Shown: positions 20,456 through 33,206 of the stretch, piece after piece
How the letters are laid out: each line of letters starts with the position of its first letter
How positions within the stretch are numbered: position 1 is the stretch's first letter
Source: Carposina sasakii
Lineage: Eukaryota > Arthropoda > Insecta > Lepidoptera > Carposinidae
DNA length: 64,000 bases
Reading direction: 5' to 3'
Assembly (NCBI GenBank): GCA_014607495.2
Contig: CP053154.1
Coordinates: 9,362,001 to 9,426,000 of the forward strand
Program-made: the position numbers and the translations under genes
The notes under the pieces: model-generated
Database searches by the model: none
What the model saw: only the letters and a program-made list of their open reading frames with translations
Told to the model about the DNA's origin: nothing

Positions 20456-22496
20456 TTAATGTCTCGTTAGTAGCTTTTCGTTCCATCTTATAAGGAAGCT
20501 ACATATTCCTATTTGTTTTTCTACAACACCTTTCAGCCATCGAGGGCTACCACAATAGTTTCGAACAAAGACTGATTTACCAATTTCTATTTTTCTCATT
20601 GTTATACCTTCATTTTTATCCAAATCTTCTATTTGCTCCTTCCCTCTATATAACAAGGGATTGAGGTTGTCAAACTTTGTTCTAAATTGTCTATTGTTGA
20701 GTAGCTCTGCGGGTGACTTTCCGATAACACTGCTAGGAGTGGTCGTCAAATTATATAAAATTGTAGGTAGTCGACTCTGTATTGGTACTGATGATAACTT
20801 CTTCAATTTATTCTTAACTGTTTGTACAGGACGCTCGGCTTGACCATTTGATGCTGGCCAATATGGTGCTACTAGTAATTGTCTAATGTCATTTATTGTG
20901 AAGTACTCTTTAAACTCACGTGAAATAAATGACCTTCCATTATCACTTACTATGGTGTCAGGCAATCTCTGTTGTGAAAAAATTTCCCTAACATTTTTTA
21001 TTAATGTGGATGTACTTAAATCAGGTACAATCTTCACTTCATGCCACTTTGAATATGCATCTATGAGAATAAGAAAATATTTCCCTTGGAAAGGCCCAGC
21101 ATAGTCTACATGAAGTCTGGACCATGCTTTGTTCGGTCTAATCCATTGGTGTGTTACCTTGGGTGGCATATTTCTGTGTTCTGCACAAATATTACATCTT
21201 TTAACGATTTCCTCAATTTTTTTGTCAATAAATGGCCACCAGAAATAACTTCTTGCTAAGGCTTTTGTAACAACAATTCCATCGTGGTTGCTGTGTAGTT
21301 CCTCCAATACAAATGATCTCATCTTTTCAGGCAATACCACTCTACTTCCCCATAGAATACAGTCTTTGTATACAGACAATTCGTGCCTCCATAACCAATA
21401 AGCTTTATAATCATCTACTACTTTATCAGGCCATCCATTCCTGATCCAATATATGACCTTACTCAGGATATTGTCCCTTTTAGTTAACTGTGCAACCTGT
21501 TTAGCAGTGAAATCCAGTTCTATAGGTGATACTTCAATTAGGAGAACACCATAATCCATTTCAATGCTATCCCCCCATTCCTCTGTAGCAGGCCAACGAC
21601 TTAAGGCATTTGCATTACCCAATTTCTTTCCTTTGACATACTCTAATTGATAATCATATGAATTTAATAACAAAGCCCATCTTAGCATTCGTGGAGAGAT
21701 AACATTTGGAATAGGTTTCTTAGGATCAAATATTCCTAAGAGTGGCTTGTGATCTGTCTTTATATACACTTTTCTTCCGCTTATATATTGGTGGAATTTT
21801 TTTAATCCAAATATAATAGCCGCAGCTTCTTTATCTATTTGACCATAATTACGTTCATGCACGTTCATATCCCTAGATGCGAACATAATGGGTCTAATAC
21901 TGCCATCGTCCATTACATGTTCCAACACTGCTCCCAGTCCATATTGTGACGCACACACGATAAAATTAACTTTTTTTTTAACATCATAGTGTACTAATGT
22001 ATCTTCACTCGATTACATTTTTTTCAATTTTTCAAATGCCACTTGATGCAGTTTTGTCCATTTCCATTGGGTATCTTTTTCTAATAGTCGGTGTAGTGGT
22101 TCAGCCACAGTAGCTTTATGACGCAGGAATCGGTCATAAAAATTCAGCAGTCCCAGAAATGCTTGTAACTCTTTGACATTCTGTGGTGCTTCAGTCTTTT
22201 TAATCATCTGTATTTTTCCTATGCATGGGTGAATACCACTTTGATCAATAGTAAACCCCAAGAACTCTACACTGTTAGTTGCGAATTTGCATTTCTTTTT
22301 GTTCACTCTTAATCCTGCCTCGCTTAACTTACGTAAAACCAATTCCAATCGTTGATTATGTTGTTCATTATTTGTTCCACATACCACTATATCGTCTAAT
22401 AGTACTGCCACACCAGGTATATTTACCAATAGTGTAGACATCAGTCGTTGAAATATACCTGGGCATGCCTTTATCCCAAATGGCAATATTTTCATT
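20456..22496 (-). pseudogene. mag-like RT second half, RNase H and integrase
   Basis: At 22495 the RT resumes with KILPFGIKACPGIFQRLMST and the catalytic LLDDIVVCG, then VEFLGFTIDQSGIHP. A TAA at about 22015 interrupts before RNase H, whose usual DAS reads CAS (FIVCASQYGLGAV). The frame to 20456 continues with KTDHKPLLGIF, an integrase zinc finger (ELHSNHDG with CNICAEHRN), VDYAGPF, IVSDNGRSF and the GQAER end of the core. The shared sequence with 28321-29698 shows one element in two pieces. Confidence 0.9.
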
Positions 22497-22934
22497 TAGT
22501 CGGGGAGGTAGCGTTGTATTTTTGATGGTGATTTTAGGCCGATCGATTTTGAGTGCAATTGATAGTTTAGATGAGGACATCAATTGAATTGAGCGTCAGC
22601 AGGCGCACTCAGGGTGGGGCGAGTGGGGAGAGAATGTCAAAAAAAAAAATCCAAAAATTATTTCTGTTCGTCCGAAAATTTGCACATCAGTAGTTTTAAC
22701 AATAATAATAATTATAGAAACCGTCAGCTGTGAAGAAAATGGCGGGTTGTACGTCAGCAGGTTATACAGGGTATTTTTTGGTCGTCAACGTTTTTGAATA
22801 CCACGCATTCTCCTCATCATCACGACCATTTTTCTCTATGGAAGCATACCTGGGAAGTGTCTGGTTTCCAAGATATTGAGGTCTAAAGTCTACTTATCAA
22901 GTTGCATTTTTTGGCAGAAATGCATGTAGGCATG

Positions 22935-25523
22935 ACTAACAAACATCTTTCCCGAAGAAACGTTAGTTAAATTCCAAACATTTCCTATCAAAAATCCAAG
23001 GCAAAAGTTACAGCGCGCGGTGAGTAATGCTACGAGTAGGTCTACTCTAGCTTCTCGCGCGAAGCACACTAGGCTAACCTAGAAACCTACACTAGGCTAC
23101 ACTGGCAGCAACAACCAACACGAAAAATCCAGCTAAGACAAAACTACTACTTTGTTACTAACACAAAAAAGTTAGTTTTTATTATTAATTAAGTAGGTAC
23201 CTACCTACATTTACGATCGTATCCTTAGTGGAAAAGTTCGAGGACACACAAATGAGAGATGGTGCACAATACCTACTAGGTATGACAGGAACGTGGTTCG
23301 CAGCGATCAGCTGATTACCCGGTCGGGCTCTTGCCGGCTATCGATCGAGACTTCTCCAGTTTCCAGTGTCTATTTCTTACTAATCCTCATAACATACAGG
23401 AATAACCTAGCTACGAGTAGGTAGGTACACTAACTTGAAACTACAGTACGTACAGGGTAAATTATTAATAATAGTAGTAGGTACTATTGACTACCAACGC
23501 GATACGCGGGAAACTTCCTTAATTTAGGTTCTTTCGAGCTACCTAAGCTACGAAACAATCGAGTAAGTAAGTAGGTACCTTTTCTAGGGCAAAAATCACA
23601 ATCCCAAACTTCTTCATCAATAACTTCTTCAAGTTTAATAAAATGACGAAGTCACACATAACATAAATAACGGAAAATTAATTATAAACAGTAAACACCA
23701 TTGTCAAAATTAACGTAACAACAATAAATTCTTCGTCGGTATTAGCATTTAGGTAACGAAATTCGAAAGCTATCACGCTACAGACGGTGGCACGTGTAAA
23801 GCTGCCCGCCCTTGAACCCGTGCACGCATGTCGACCGAACGGCGGTGTTTGTTTGTAGCAGCGAGCAGTATCTTTGTCAACGCCTTTGAACAACCGAAAG
23901 CCGCGCGCGCGGCGCACGCGCTCGCTCGCACATTTATTTGCGCTCTTTCTTACATATCGATATTCCTCCGGGACTGATGTTCAATGCATTCGTTGATATC
24001 GTGCGTTTAGTTAGGTTCAATCACATTCAACCATTCAAAAATAACTGGTACTTATGCTTAAGACACAGCCATTTATGTTAAGAATGGAGAGAGATGGGAG
24101 AGACCTGACTAAGATTAGGTTTAGGTTTAAGTGTGAATGCCGGAATCGACCCTATTATCTACCTAAATATCATAAATTTCTATTCAAAATAGCAAAGCAT
24201 AATTACAGCGCATTACGCGTTAAATATCTGCTACTTACTCTAGTCTAGTAATAACAAACAACACGAAAAACCTAGGATAAAACCGGAATTTGTAAGTACC
24301 TAAAGTAAAAAAAAAAGTAAAGTTTAAAAAGCAAGTTCCTCAATAGTTCCTGATTTCGAAAATTCAGTGAACCAGATGGTCATACACATACTAACTAGCG
24401 CCATCATCCATCAAAACTATGGTGAATCGTACTCTAGTATGTATTTAATGGTACTTTATTTAGTTTGTACATACTTTGTTTTTTAATTAACTAAATTAAT
24501 AGCACAATTAACATCCTTCACAATAATCAGAAACTTATTCAAACTTCAATAAAATCGACAAGTTACCTACACCTACCTACATAAAATTCATACTATCAAG
24601 CACAAAAGTATTGAACAAATAAATAATTGAAAAATAAATTGTATGGGAAGCATCCATTAAAATGTAATGTTAGCTGTCATGGCGGTTAGTGAGAGTTATA
24701 GAAAAGGTGACGGCTGACATGTCGTGCCTGGGAGTCTATTTAATAAGTCCACCGCCTTGCCCTCAACAGGATTTAGAAGTTCCCCATACTAAATGTATGG
24801 GGAGTATCGACTTTATCAAATATTGGCTATAGCGGCTAGTGGAAATCATAGAAGAGATCTACTTTAACCCTAACTAACCGCCACTGCTTACACTTTTACC
24901 CCTTTCAATATTTACAGTTTTTACTTTTTGTCCATACAAAAAAAAACAATATTTTTTTAAGAAAAGTTTTTCAAATAAAAAATGTTTGTTTTTATAAAAT
25001 GAGTACACAGAAAAAAAATTGACGTGATTTGCAACTTCAATCCATAATTCTCATTTTTTTTCAATCCTAGCCCCTAGCCCACGTGCGCTGTGTCCTTGCC
25101 TTGAAGCATATGTAGTCTGTGGCTTGAAGAAATAATTATTTTTAAAATTCAGTTCCGGTCTGTGTGTCACAGGAGATGCGCGCATGCATATCCATTTTTT
25201 TTTTTTTGCGAAATAAGTAATAAGTGCAATAACATTAATTTTGTAATTTGCTTATTTTATAGTAATAGTATGTGTGTTTTTATGTTATTATTTGTTTTGC
25301 TGTACTGGTTACGGAAATACAGAATCACTGAAAGTAACAAAGGAACCGGTTTTCTCTAAGATTTGAGTGATAGTGGTGATAGTGTTCTTTAGTTAGTAAT
25401 TGTGAATACACACGAGTGTCTTTGTGATGATTAGTGGCTTCTAACACAGGACACAAAAGTGCAGCAGCATTAGGTAAGTGTAGGTACATACCTAGCCATT
25501 TTAAGTAGGTAATTAACGTTGGT
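22935..25523. other. Unassigned insert inside the M1 MITE
   Basis: No coding frame over 80 codons with a family signature, no LTRs and no clear ends. Near 23780-23930 it is GC-richer (CGCGCGCGGCGCACGCGCTC), unlike the rest. Confidence 0.35.
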
Positions 25524-25533
25524 AAGTTTATGT

Positions 25534-26131
25534 CTGGTTGGGATGCTCGAAGTTGTTGACGAGTATGTTTACCTGCGACAGACGGTCAAACTAGGTAAGT
25601 CGAACTTTGAGAAGGAGGTAAATCGGCGAATCTAACTCGGCTGGGCAGCGTTCGGGAAGCTACTAAGCTTATTTGTGTCCAAGATACCCCAGTCCTTAAA
25701 GACGAAGGTATTCAACCAGCGCGTGGTCTCTAACTATGTGCCTCATAAAGAAGCTCAGGATCGTACAGCGAGCGATGGAGAGAGCTATGCTTGGGATCTC
25801 TCTGCGTGATCGAATCAGAAATGAGGAGATCCGCAGACGTACAAAGATCACTGACATTGCTCAACGGTCCAGCAAGCTGAAGTGGCAATGGGCAGGGCAC
25901 ATAGCTCGAAGAACTGATGGCCGATGGAGTCGGAAAGTTCTAGAGTTGATACCACGTATCGGCAAATGCAGCGTTGGAAGGCCACCCGCGAGGTGGACGG
26001 ACGACCTGGCCAAGCTAGGTCGCGGGCGTCGGTTGGATGCAGGCTGCTTCCGACCGGTCGGAGTGGAGGTTGTTAGGGGAGGCCTATGTCCAACAGTGGA
26101 CTTCTCAGGGCTGTAAATGATGATGATGATG
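25534..26131 (+). mobile_element. RTE LINE, 5'-truncated copy with 10-bp TSD
   Basis: AAGTTTATGT is duplicated at 25524-25533 and 26132-26141, and the copy ends in TGATGATGATGATG. It matches the last 0.6 kb of LINE 1 (DEYVYL to QGCK), with a 34-bp internal deletion near 25723 and a stop near 25636. Confidence 0.92.
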
Positions 26132-27042
26132 AAGTTTATGTTTACAACATAAGGCAGACATGCCCCGGCATGCGGTTTCGCTTGCCCCATTTTCGTACGT
26201 TTCGTAGCGTCAATATGTATTAGGTACATTGCTTGCTACCGATTGAATAAAAAAAATGGACCCCAAAAATTAAACTCGTTTCCCAGCATTTTTATTTTCA
26301 TAAACTAACTTTATTTGATGTCCAGAATACGTACCTCTTATATACGTTTGGCACAAAAAAATACCCTGTATATACCTATATTAAAAATAATTATTTTCAT
26401 TTCATTTCCGGTCGAATGAAACTGATACAGGTTATTCTTTATGCTATAAAAATGATAAAAAAAAGCCTCAGCAGATCTATCGATAGGGGTAAAATCGTCA
26501 GCAAGGGGATTATATGTGCCGAGCAGCTGGTATTCAATCCGAGTATGCATTAACCATCTATATTATTCAACTGACGACCTTCTCCCTGTCAATTACTCTG
26601 CTGATTCTTTTCTTCATTATATACATTGTTCAAATTAAGCTTACGATCAATTTTCAAGCGACCTGAAATCAATTTGATTATAAAAATTCTCATTTTTATC
26701 TTTTTCATATGGCATATATAATCTAACTGCTGTCTGCGAGCCGGCTGACGACTTTTCCCTCTTCAAATATTCTGCTGACTCTTTTTTTTATTGAATATAT
26801 TATTTTAATTACTCTTATCAATCTTGAGCGACCTTAAATCAATTTATTTATAAAAATTATTGGTTTAATTGGTATGGTAACGTAATCAACAGAATCGTTT
26901 AGATTTGTGAACAATTTAAAAATGAAAATATTCGTTTCTATGTGACTTTAAAGATAGTATTTATGTGAGTTTAATTTGTCCTTGACAAATATTTGCCCTT
27001 ACTACCTGCGTCCACCTATACATACAATGGGTTGTATTGTAC

Positions 27043-27456
27043 AATAGAAATATAACCTATAGAAGTATAGTCCGAAGGCCGATTTTAGGAATTTTTATGG
27101 GTGCAAATTTGAACCAATTGCGGCTCTGTCATTCAGTGCTCAGCGGTCAGTGGCTACGTGTGTATGTTAACCTAAAGGACTTACCATGACGAAATGTGTA
27201 CTGACATCCTGCCAAAACTATGCTCAAAAACATAAGAAAATAAATAACATCACATTTCACCGGTAAATATTTGATGTTTTTACGTAATTTCATTAATAAA
27301 ACAATAAATACACAATCAAATTTTCATATTTTTTTTATCTGTCATTCGGAACAAAATGTTGCCATTTGTGTGAAATTTTACCCTATTTTTAAACATGCAG
27401 ATTGTAGGTAAAAGTGAAGGTAACTACCTTTAGAAATAACACATATTATTTCTATT
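27043..27456 (+). mobile_element. Element B, copy 2 (short), with THAP exon
   Basis: It starts AATAGAAATATAACCTATAG; the right end is weak (TATTTCTATT). Flanks TATTGTAC and ATATGTAC agree at most of 8 positions. It lies in the spacer of the foldback element. Confidence 0.7.
27186..27262 (+). pseudogene. THAP-domain first exon, element B copy 2 (both Cys kept)
   Basis: The frame reads MTKCVLTSCQNYAQKHKK and ends NITFH plus CG at the donor CG|GTAAAT. C-x4-C and the FHR end fit the start of a THAP C2CH finger. This copy shows that the ancestral exon had both cysteines. Confidence 0.75.
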
Positions 27457-28320
27457 ATATGTACATACATGTACAATTAATTAATAATTCTCCTTCTCAC
27501 ATTCCTATCTCTTCAAATTGCATATAGATAAAAATAGATTAAACCGATAATTTTTATAAATAAATTGATTTAAGGTCGCTCAAAATTGATGATAAGAGTA
27601 ATTAAAATAATATATTCAATAAAAAAAAGAGTCAGCAGAATATTTGAAGAGGGAAAAGTCGTCAGCCGGCTCGCAGACAGCAGTTAGATTATATATGCCA
27701 TATGAAAAAGATAAAAATGAGAATTTTTATAATCAAATTGATTTCAGGTCGCTTGAAAATTGATCGTAAGCATAATTTGAACAATGTATATAATGAAGAA
27801 AAGAATCAGCAGAGTGATTGACAGGGAGAAGGTCGTCAGTTGAATAATATAGATGGTTAATGCATACTCGGATTGAATACCTGCTCGGCACATATAATCC
27901 CCTTGCTGACGATTTTACCCCTATCGATAGATCTGCTGAGGCTTTTTTTTATCATTTTTATAGCATAAAGAATAACCTGTATCAGTTTCATTCGACCGGA
28001 AATGAAATGAAAATAATTATTTTTAATATAGGTATATATAACCTGCTGACGTACAACCCGCCATTTTCTTCACAGCTGACGGTTTCTATAATTATTATTA
28101 TTGTTAAAACTACTGATGTGCAAATTTTCGGACGAACAGAAATAATTTTTGGATTTATTTTTTTTGACATACTTGAAATTCTCTCCCCACTCGCCCCACC
28201 CTTACTGGAGCTGCTGACGTTCGAGTTACTCAAGGACTATCCATGAAAAGTACGTTATGACATTAATCAATCGACCAGAAATTATTTTGTAAAATGCAAC
28301 GCTACCTCCCCGACTAATTC

Positions 28321-29698
28321 TGTACAGCCCCTTAGGTGTATTGATCGTCAGAAGTTTAGAAGTTAGTTCATCAACGACCAGTTGAGTATAGGCTTGTTCC
28401 AAATCAATTTTAGTAAATATCACCCCCCCCCCCTTGAAGTCCATGGAACGCTTCATTTAGTGTTGGTAAAGGGTATGTATCTGTGTCTATGGCTGTGTTT
28501 ACTGTCTCCACACAGTCTTACTCTACCATTCGCTTTCAAAACCGGCACTATTGGTATAGCCCAATCAGAATGTGGAATTGGTTCTAAAACATAAACTTTT
28601 ACCAATCGATCAATTTCTTCCATCACCCGTTCTCTAATTGCAAAAGGTATTGACCTACTTTTTAGAAATCTCGGTAATACTCTTTCTTTCGGCCTAATGC
28701 TAACTACAGGACCCGTATACTTGCCTAAACCTTCACTAAATATATCATTATACTTTTGCAATATTTTGCTGACATCATCCTTATCTATTGTCATATTATA
28801 TATACCTTGTAATTGAATATTTAGATCAGCAAACCAATTACGCCCTATCAAACTTGGACCATATCCTTCTATAATATATATCCACAGATTTTTTATTATG
28901 GTTTTATATTGGACCTGTACCTTTGTTTTACCTAACAAGTTTAGTTTATTCTTTGTCCATGTCTTCAAAGCAATATCTACCTCATCCATAACCGGAAGTC
29001 TACCTTTCCATATGAGTCTGGCTGTCTTCTTAGTGAGAAGAGAAGAAGTTCTCACTTATCAATGTATATGCACAGCCCGAGTCTACCTCCATGTCACAAT
29101 TAATTTTATTTATTTTTAAAGTTATATAAAATGCTGGTACTCTTCCTTGTCTTATGTTATTAACACTATTATCAAAGAGCCCATTACATTTCCCATTTTT
29201 TGTATATGTTTTACTTCTACATATGGCTTGAATGTGGCCAACTTTGCCACAAAAATTACATATTGCCCAACGAAATCTACAACTACCTCCATGTTTTTTA
29301 CCACAGTGAAGACAATCTGTAAGCTGTACCTCTTGTTTCTGAAATCTATTGGCACTAATTTTATTAATTTCCATTGGTTCATCCATATCAGTTGAAATTC
29401 TACTGGGGTCCGCAGTTAAGTTGATATTAGAATCAATATTTGCCGTTTCACATGATTTAGCTATCTGACAAGCCTGATCAAAAGTCAACTTACTTTGCTG
29501 TAGTAACTTCTTTTGTACCTCCTTGTCTAATATACCACATACCAACCGATCCCTTAATGTCCGGTCTAAATCAGTAAAGTTACAATTGATGCTTAGTCTC
29601 CTTAATTGAGCTATATAATTCCTTATCTCTTCCTTTTGTTCTTGATTTCTGGTGTGAAATTTATAAGATTCAACTATTTCATTAGGTGTTGGATGAGG
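28321..29698 (-). pseudogene. mag-like Gag (C-terminal), protease and first half of RT
   Basis: The frame from 29545 has LRDRLVCGILDKEVQKKLL, two zinc-knuckle-like motifs (CLHCGKKHGGSC and CNFCGKVGHIQAIC) and the protease start VDSGCAYTLIS. A second frame (29055-28453) carries LIGRNWFADLNIQL and the RT start through WAIPIVPVLKANGRVRLCGD. A shift then leads to VIFTKIDLEQAYTQLVVDE and TPKGLYR at the foldback border. Gag upstream of 29545 reads in frame back to the LTR but has no start. Confidence 0.88.
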
Positions 29699-29942
29699 TA
29701 AGAGTCAAATAAGGATCTTTTATGCAACAAGCTAGAAGCTTATCACTGATCCTATACATTTGGCCCTACTATTATGAGTATGAAATTTAAATATTTGACT
29801 TTTATTATGAACTCACGTGTTACTGAAACCCGGGCTGAATATGTGCTATCAGCTATGATAAAACCAGACTGACTTCATCTAACTACCCACATAGTCATTT
29901 CCAATTATAATGTGTGGGTACCCACTTTTTGCATACACTACA
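29699..29942 (-). repeat. 5' LTR of mag-like element
   Basis: It starts TGTAGTGTATGC on the minus strand and ends at TCTTAC, lacking the final A, where it is fused to gag sequence encoding TPNEIVESYKFHTRN. Confidence 0.88.
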
Positions 29943-31300
29943 ACTTTTATAAAATTTATGTTTGTTTAATTTTATTGTTTGCCAAGCCTATTACATCAAA
30001 GTTAGCTCTAGCTTTACGTAAAAGATAATGGGTAGCGACAAATACAAGTATGTTCATACATTTATTTGTTTCAATACAGTTTTGATATTTTTATTTTATT
30101 CATAACTATGCCTACCCCGTAAGAGATAAAGGCGTGATTATATGTATGTATGTATGTATTCATAGCTAGCGGTTGCCCACGGCTTCGCCTGCGTAAGAGT
30201 GCATTACTCCCGTGCGAAGCCGGGGCGGGTCCGTAGTTATATATTATAAACCTTCCTCATGAATCTCTCTATCTATAAAAAAAACCGCATCAAAATCCGT
30301 TCCCTAGTAGCGAGCGACTTTGTTTTTATAATATGTAGTCATAATGTTGATTCCAGCAGGCACACTTAAACCTAAACGTAAAATTAGTCTTACCTGTCCT
30401 TTTCTTTCTCAGCCATTTATGTTAAGAACGGAGAGAGATAGACCTGACTAAGATTAGGTTTATGTTTGAGTGTGACCGTCAGAATCGACCCTAATATCAA
30501 ATATGTTACTCTTTTACTAGGTAAGGGTAAAAATCAGTCTGTTGAAGTTGCACGGGGCCTGTGCAAAATGTCAGCAGTGTGAAAATTGAGAAGAAATTTA
30601 ATGAAGCAAAGCCCAAAAGCATAGAGTACTGAATATTGCATAAAAATTTTATATTGGTATCAAAATTAAATCTTTTAATAAATAATATGGTTTTATTTCA
30701 TAAATATTTTCCTTTATAAATATGTATAATAGTACTATACTTCGAGCGAAATAAATCATAGGCTTTATAAATCTTGATACCTTTGCCTGAATACACAAAT
30801 GGTTAGTAAAAAACTGTTCGTGTCATCTATCATTTTACCGGTCACTATACAATGGGCGGCGACCTTTGTATGGAAGATTGGCGTCTGTACGTCAGTACAG
30901 TAAGTGGTCTGTGGTGGAATCACATGGGTGCGTTTGAGTAAGCCGGCGAAATCTAGGTGCCGACATGTCACTACAAAAAGTCTCGAATTAATTGTTATAC
31001 TTGTAATGTGTTTTTATCATGGAGAAGAAATAAAAGAAGAGTAGCGGCTAAGTATATTTTCATACAAAAATAGTGTGCCGCGGAGCGTGGGTGAAGTATG
31101 GGACGAGGGGAGCATTGATCACTGTAGCCCTGCCCATTTACATAGAAACCACCTTGTAGTGACTAGTCAAACTACTTGCTCATTATCAATATGGTTCAAG
31201 ATTGTTTTACTAGTGCAATTACTCATCACTAGATGGCAATATTATACTACGTCTAAGTAAAAAAGTACTCTGAAAAAAGCGCTAGTGTCTTTGTAATTTT
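29943..31300. other. Non-coding, with one Lepidoptera-type dispersed repeat
   Basis: At 30130-30310 a TATG microsatellite is followed by GCGGTTGCCCACGGCTTCGC and ACCGCATCAAAATCCGTTC, sequence typical of common Lepidoptera repeats. Nothing else is recognised. Confidence 0.45.
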
Positions 31301-31329
31301 AATACGGTTACATTTCGGAGCACAAGCGT

Positions 31330-32005
31330 GTGGTTACAACTGCTGCGTTTAGTGTTGAGTAGGACATACAAGAGGCACTTCATTTGTCCCGGACATGACG
31401 TCAAAATGTAAGAGTGCCTCGAAATTTTAAATTGTACTACTTCAATTTTCTTGTCGCGGTCGAGCTTGAACGGTCGAGCGAGGCAGGCAGACAAACGACA
31501 AGCACGTCACGTGATCACGTCACGGTCGTCGCGTCTGACATTTTGAGCGAGAGAGAAATATATTGTCTTCCATGCCAGGAGGCGCGTAGGTAATAGGTAT
31601 TTAAAATTCAAATAATAATAATCTAACGTTGTTTAGAGAGTCAGTGCCATTTAATTTGTATTTTTTTTATTTATAAATAAAAATTCATTTCAGATATAAA
31701 ATTCATTTTTTATACTTGTAAGATTTATAATAAAAAATATTTGTACTAAACAAACAAATGACATGACAAAAGCACGTCACGTCTGACATTTGAGGCGTCA
31801 GGAGGCGCGCATATTTCGTACTATAATAACTTCAAATGGTTCAGTCAGTAGGTACGCCTCGCCTCATTTGAAGTGGGACATTGTACTGGCTCAGGACAAA
31901 AAAGAGGCTACTCTTACAAACTCTTTTTCAAGTCGTGTCCTACTCAACACTAACTGCGTTACACTGGCGCTGAAGCTCCGCCCCTATCATGACGTCATGG
32001 CCTCA
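31330..32005. repeat. Old inverted-repeat element
   Basis: TAGTGTTGAGTAGGACA near 31350 recurs inverted near 31935, and CACGTCAC/TCTGACATTT motifs lie on both sides (31505-31545, 31765-31790). The arms are diverged and gapped. No coding sequence; ends and TSD not found. Confidence 0.5.
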
Positions 32006-32574
32006 CGATTGCCACACGACTCACTTCTTAGTCCCACCTCCTCTTTTATACCTTCTTCTTGGTTTTTATGCTTGACTTCCGAACGAAACTGTTACTGGCT
32101 GTTTCATGCCTAAATTGTTTGATTTAAATTTTTATTTACATAAATAAATAAATTTTTGCCAGATTTATTTACTGAGTAATTGATAATGACTTTAAAATTT
32201 TGTGAAATGAGAAAGAAATACTTCGTGTTCCTTTAATGTGATCTCAGATTACGTTTATGTTTACTACATTCATAATAGTGTTTTTGTTAATTTTATATTA
32301 CATTTTTTAAAAGTTTTTTAAGCTAAATTTGTCATTTTGTGTTATTACTTTAATAAAATCTTAATTTATAGTTAATAATACAAACAATTTTGAGGCTGAA
32401 TTAATAGTTCTTATGAAGAATGTGATTAATTTATAAGAATAATGAGTCAGTGTGTAATATTCACAATAAATATTAAAATTTACATTCAATGTTTTAATTA
32501 TATTACAGCCCAATGTGCTCACTAAAACACATAAAAACAATACCTTCATTAGCTATAGCAGCCCAATGTTTTTT

Positions 32575-32960
32575 TTTTTTTTTTAGTTTATCCCCGAAGG
32601 AAAGGCAAGGGGAACTAAGCCCATACAGCCTAATCATTGTTTAGTAAAATGTATTCTGAATTTATGATGAATGACAATGATGATGAATGGAAACGTCAGG
32701 AAAATCCTCAAGAACAAGTGTAAAGTTAGTCAAAATGAAAAATTATTGCAGAAACAACTTACATGCGCCCATGAAGAGATCGTAATCCAGCTAAAGTTTT
32801 ACTCGGCTTACCTGCGTATAAAACCATGCACACGCACTAGATTTACACCACAAGTAATCAAAATATAACTTATCTACCAGAAAACATCACCTTACGGACA
32901 CATGCAAGCCATTTACAAATAATTTTTGATTTTCACAAGAAAATTACACCTGCACCCTTC
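32575..32960 (-). repeat. Dispersed repeat R, inverted copy
   Basis: On the minus strand it reads as the units upstream of mRPS27, with CTTGCCTTTCCTTCGGG and GTGCGTGTGCATGGTTTTAT. Confidence 0.75.
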
Positions 32961-33206
32961 CAGCTTTTCCCGCCGAATCGCAGCCCAATGTCCTTCCGCA
33001 AGAACTTTTTTTTTGAAGTTCTGACAGACGAAATAATATTCTCTTGCATGTCACTAAAGCACATAAAAAAATATCCCGTTAAGTAAATAATTGTATCATA
33101 GTTTTTCAGACACTTTTATGTTTGGGCGTCAAGCACTATAACTGCTTATGTACTTATCTGAGAACATTGGGCGTTTTAGACATCCACCAAAAATTATGCT
33201 TGGGCG

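Larger units (their letters stand above)
22765..26370. mobile_element. M1-type MITE ends enclosing 3.3 kb
   Basis: TACAGGGTATTTTTTGGTCG at 22765 and its partner ACAAAAAAATACCCTGTA ending at 26370 split the foldback left arm with TA flanks. The outer parts (22765-22930, 26245-26370) resemble the 373-bp M1 copy, so the interior 22930-26245 probably entered later. Besides a truncated LINE it shows no recognised gene. Confidence 0.7.
22497..28316. mobile_element. Foldback-type element F with ~0.77-kb inverted arms
   Basis: Ends TAGTCGGGGAGGTAGCGTTG are inverted copies, flanked by ATT at 22494-22496 and 28317-28319; removing it rejoins the Gypsy RT as GLYR-MKILPFG. The arms are 22497-22764 plus 26371-26869 on the left and 27538-28316 on the right. 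Each arm contains two tandem units of about 172 bp with GTCAGCAG and AAAGTCGTCAGC motifs. No transposase is visible. The left arm is split by an M1-type MITE interval, and the centre holds a THAP element. Confidence 0.88.
19727..29942 (-). mobile_element. mag-like Ty3/Gypsy LTR element, split by a 5.8-kb foldback element
   Basis: Near-identical 245-bp LTRs lie at 19727-19972 (3') and 29699-29942 (5'), each with TG..CA ends in the minus orientation and the shared GAAACCCGGGCTGAATATGT. A polypurine tract GGGGGAAAGGCA precedes the 3' LTR. Without the insertion the element is about 4.4 kb. At the 5' end the LTR joins gag coding directly, so the primer-binding site and gag N-terminus are deleted. 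The 5-bp flanks do not match. Confidence 0.88.

Noticed and set aside
22765..26370. A 3.6-kb autonomous DNA transposon
   Set aside because: The ends belong to a 0.37-kb MITE family and the interior codes no transposase; a later insertion explains the length better.
19722..29947. Target duplication of the mag-like element
   Set aside because: Flanks ATAGT and ACTTT differ; the element is rearranged at its 5' end, so no duplication can be claimed.
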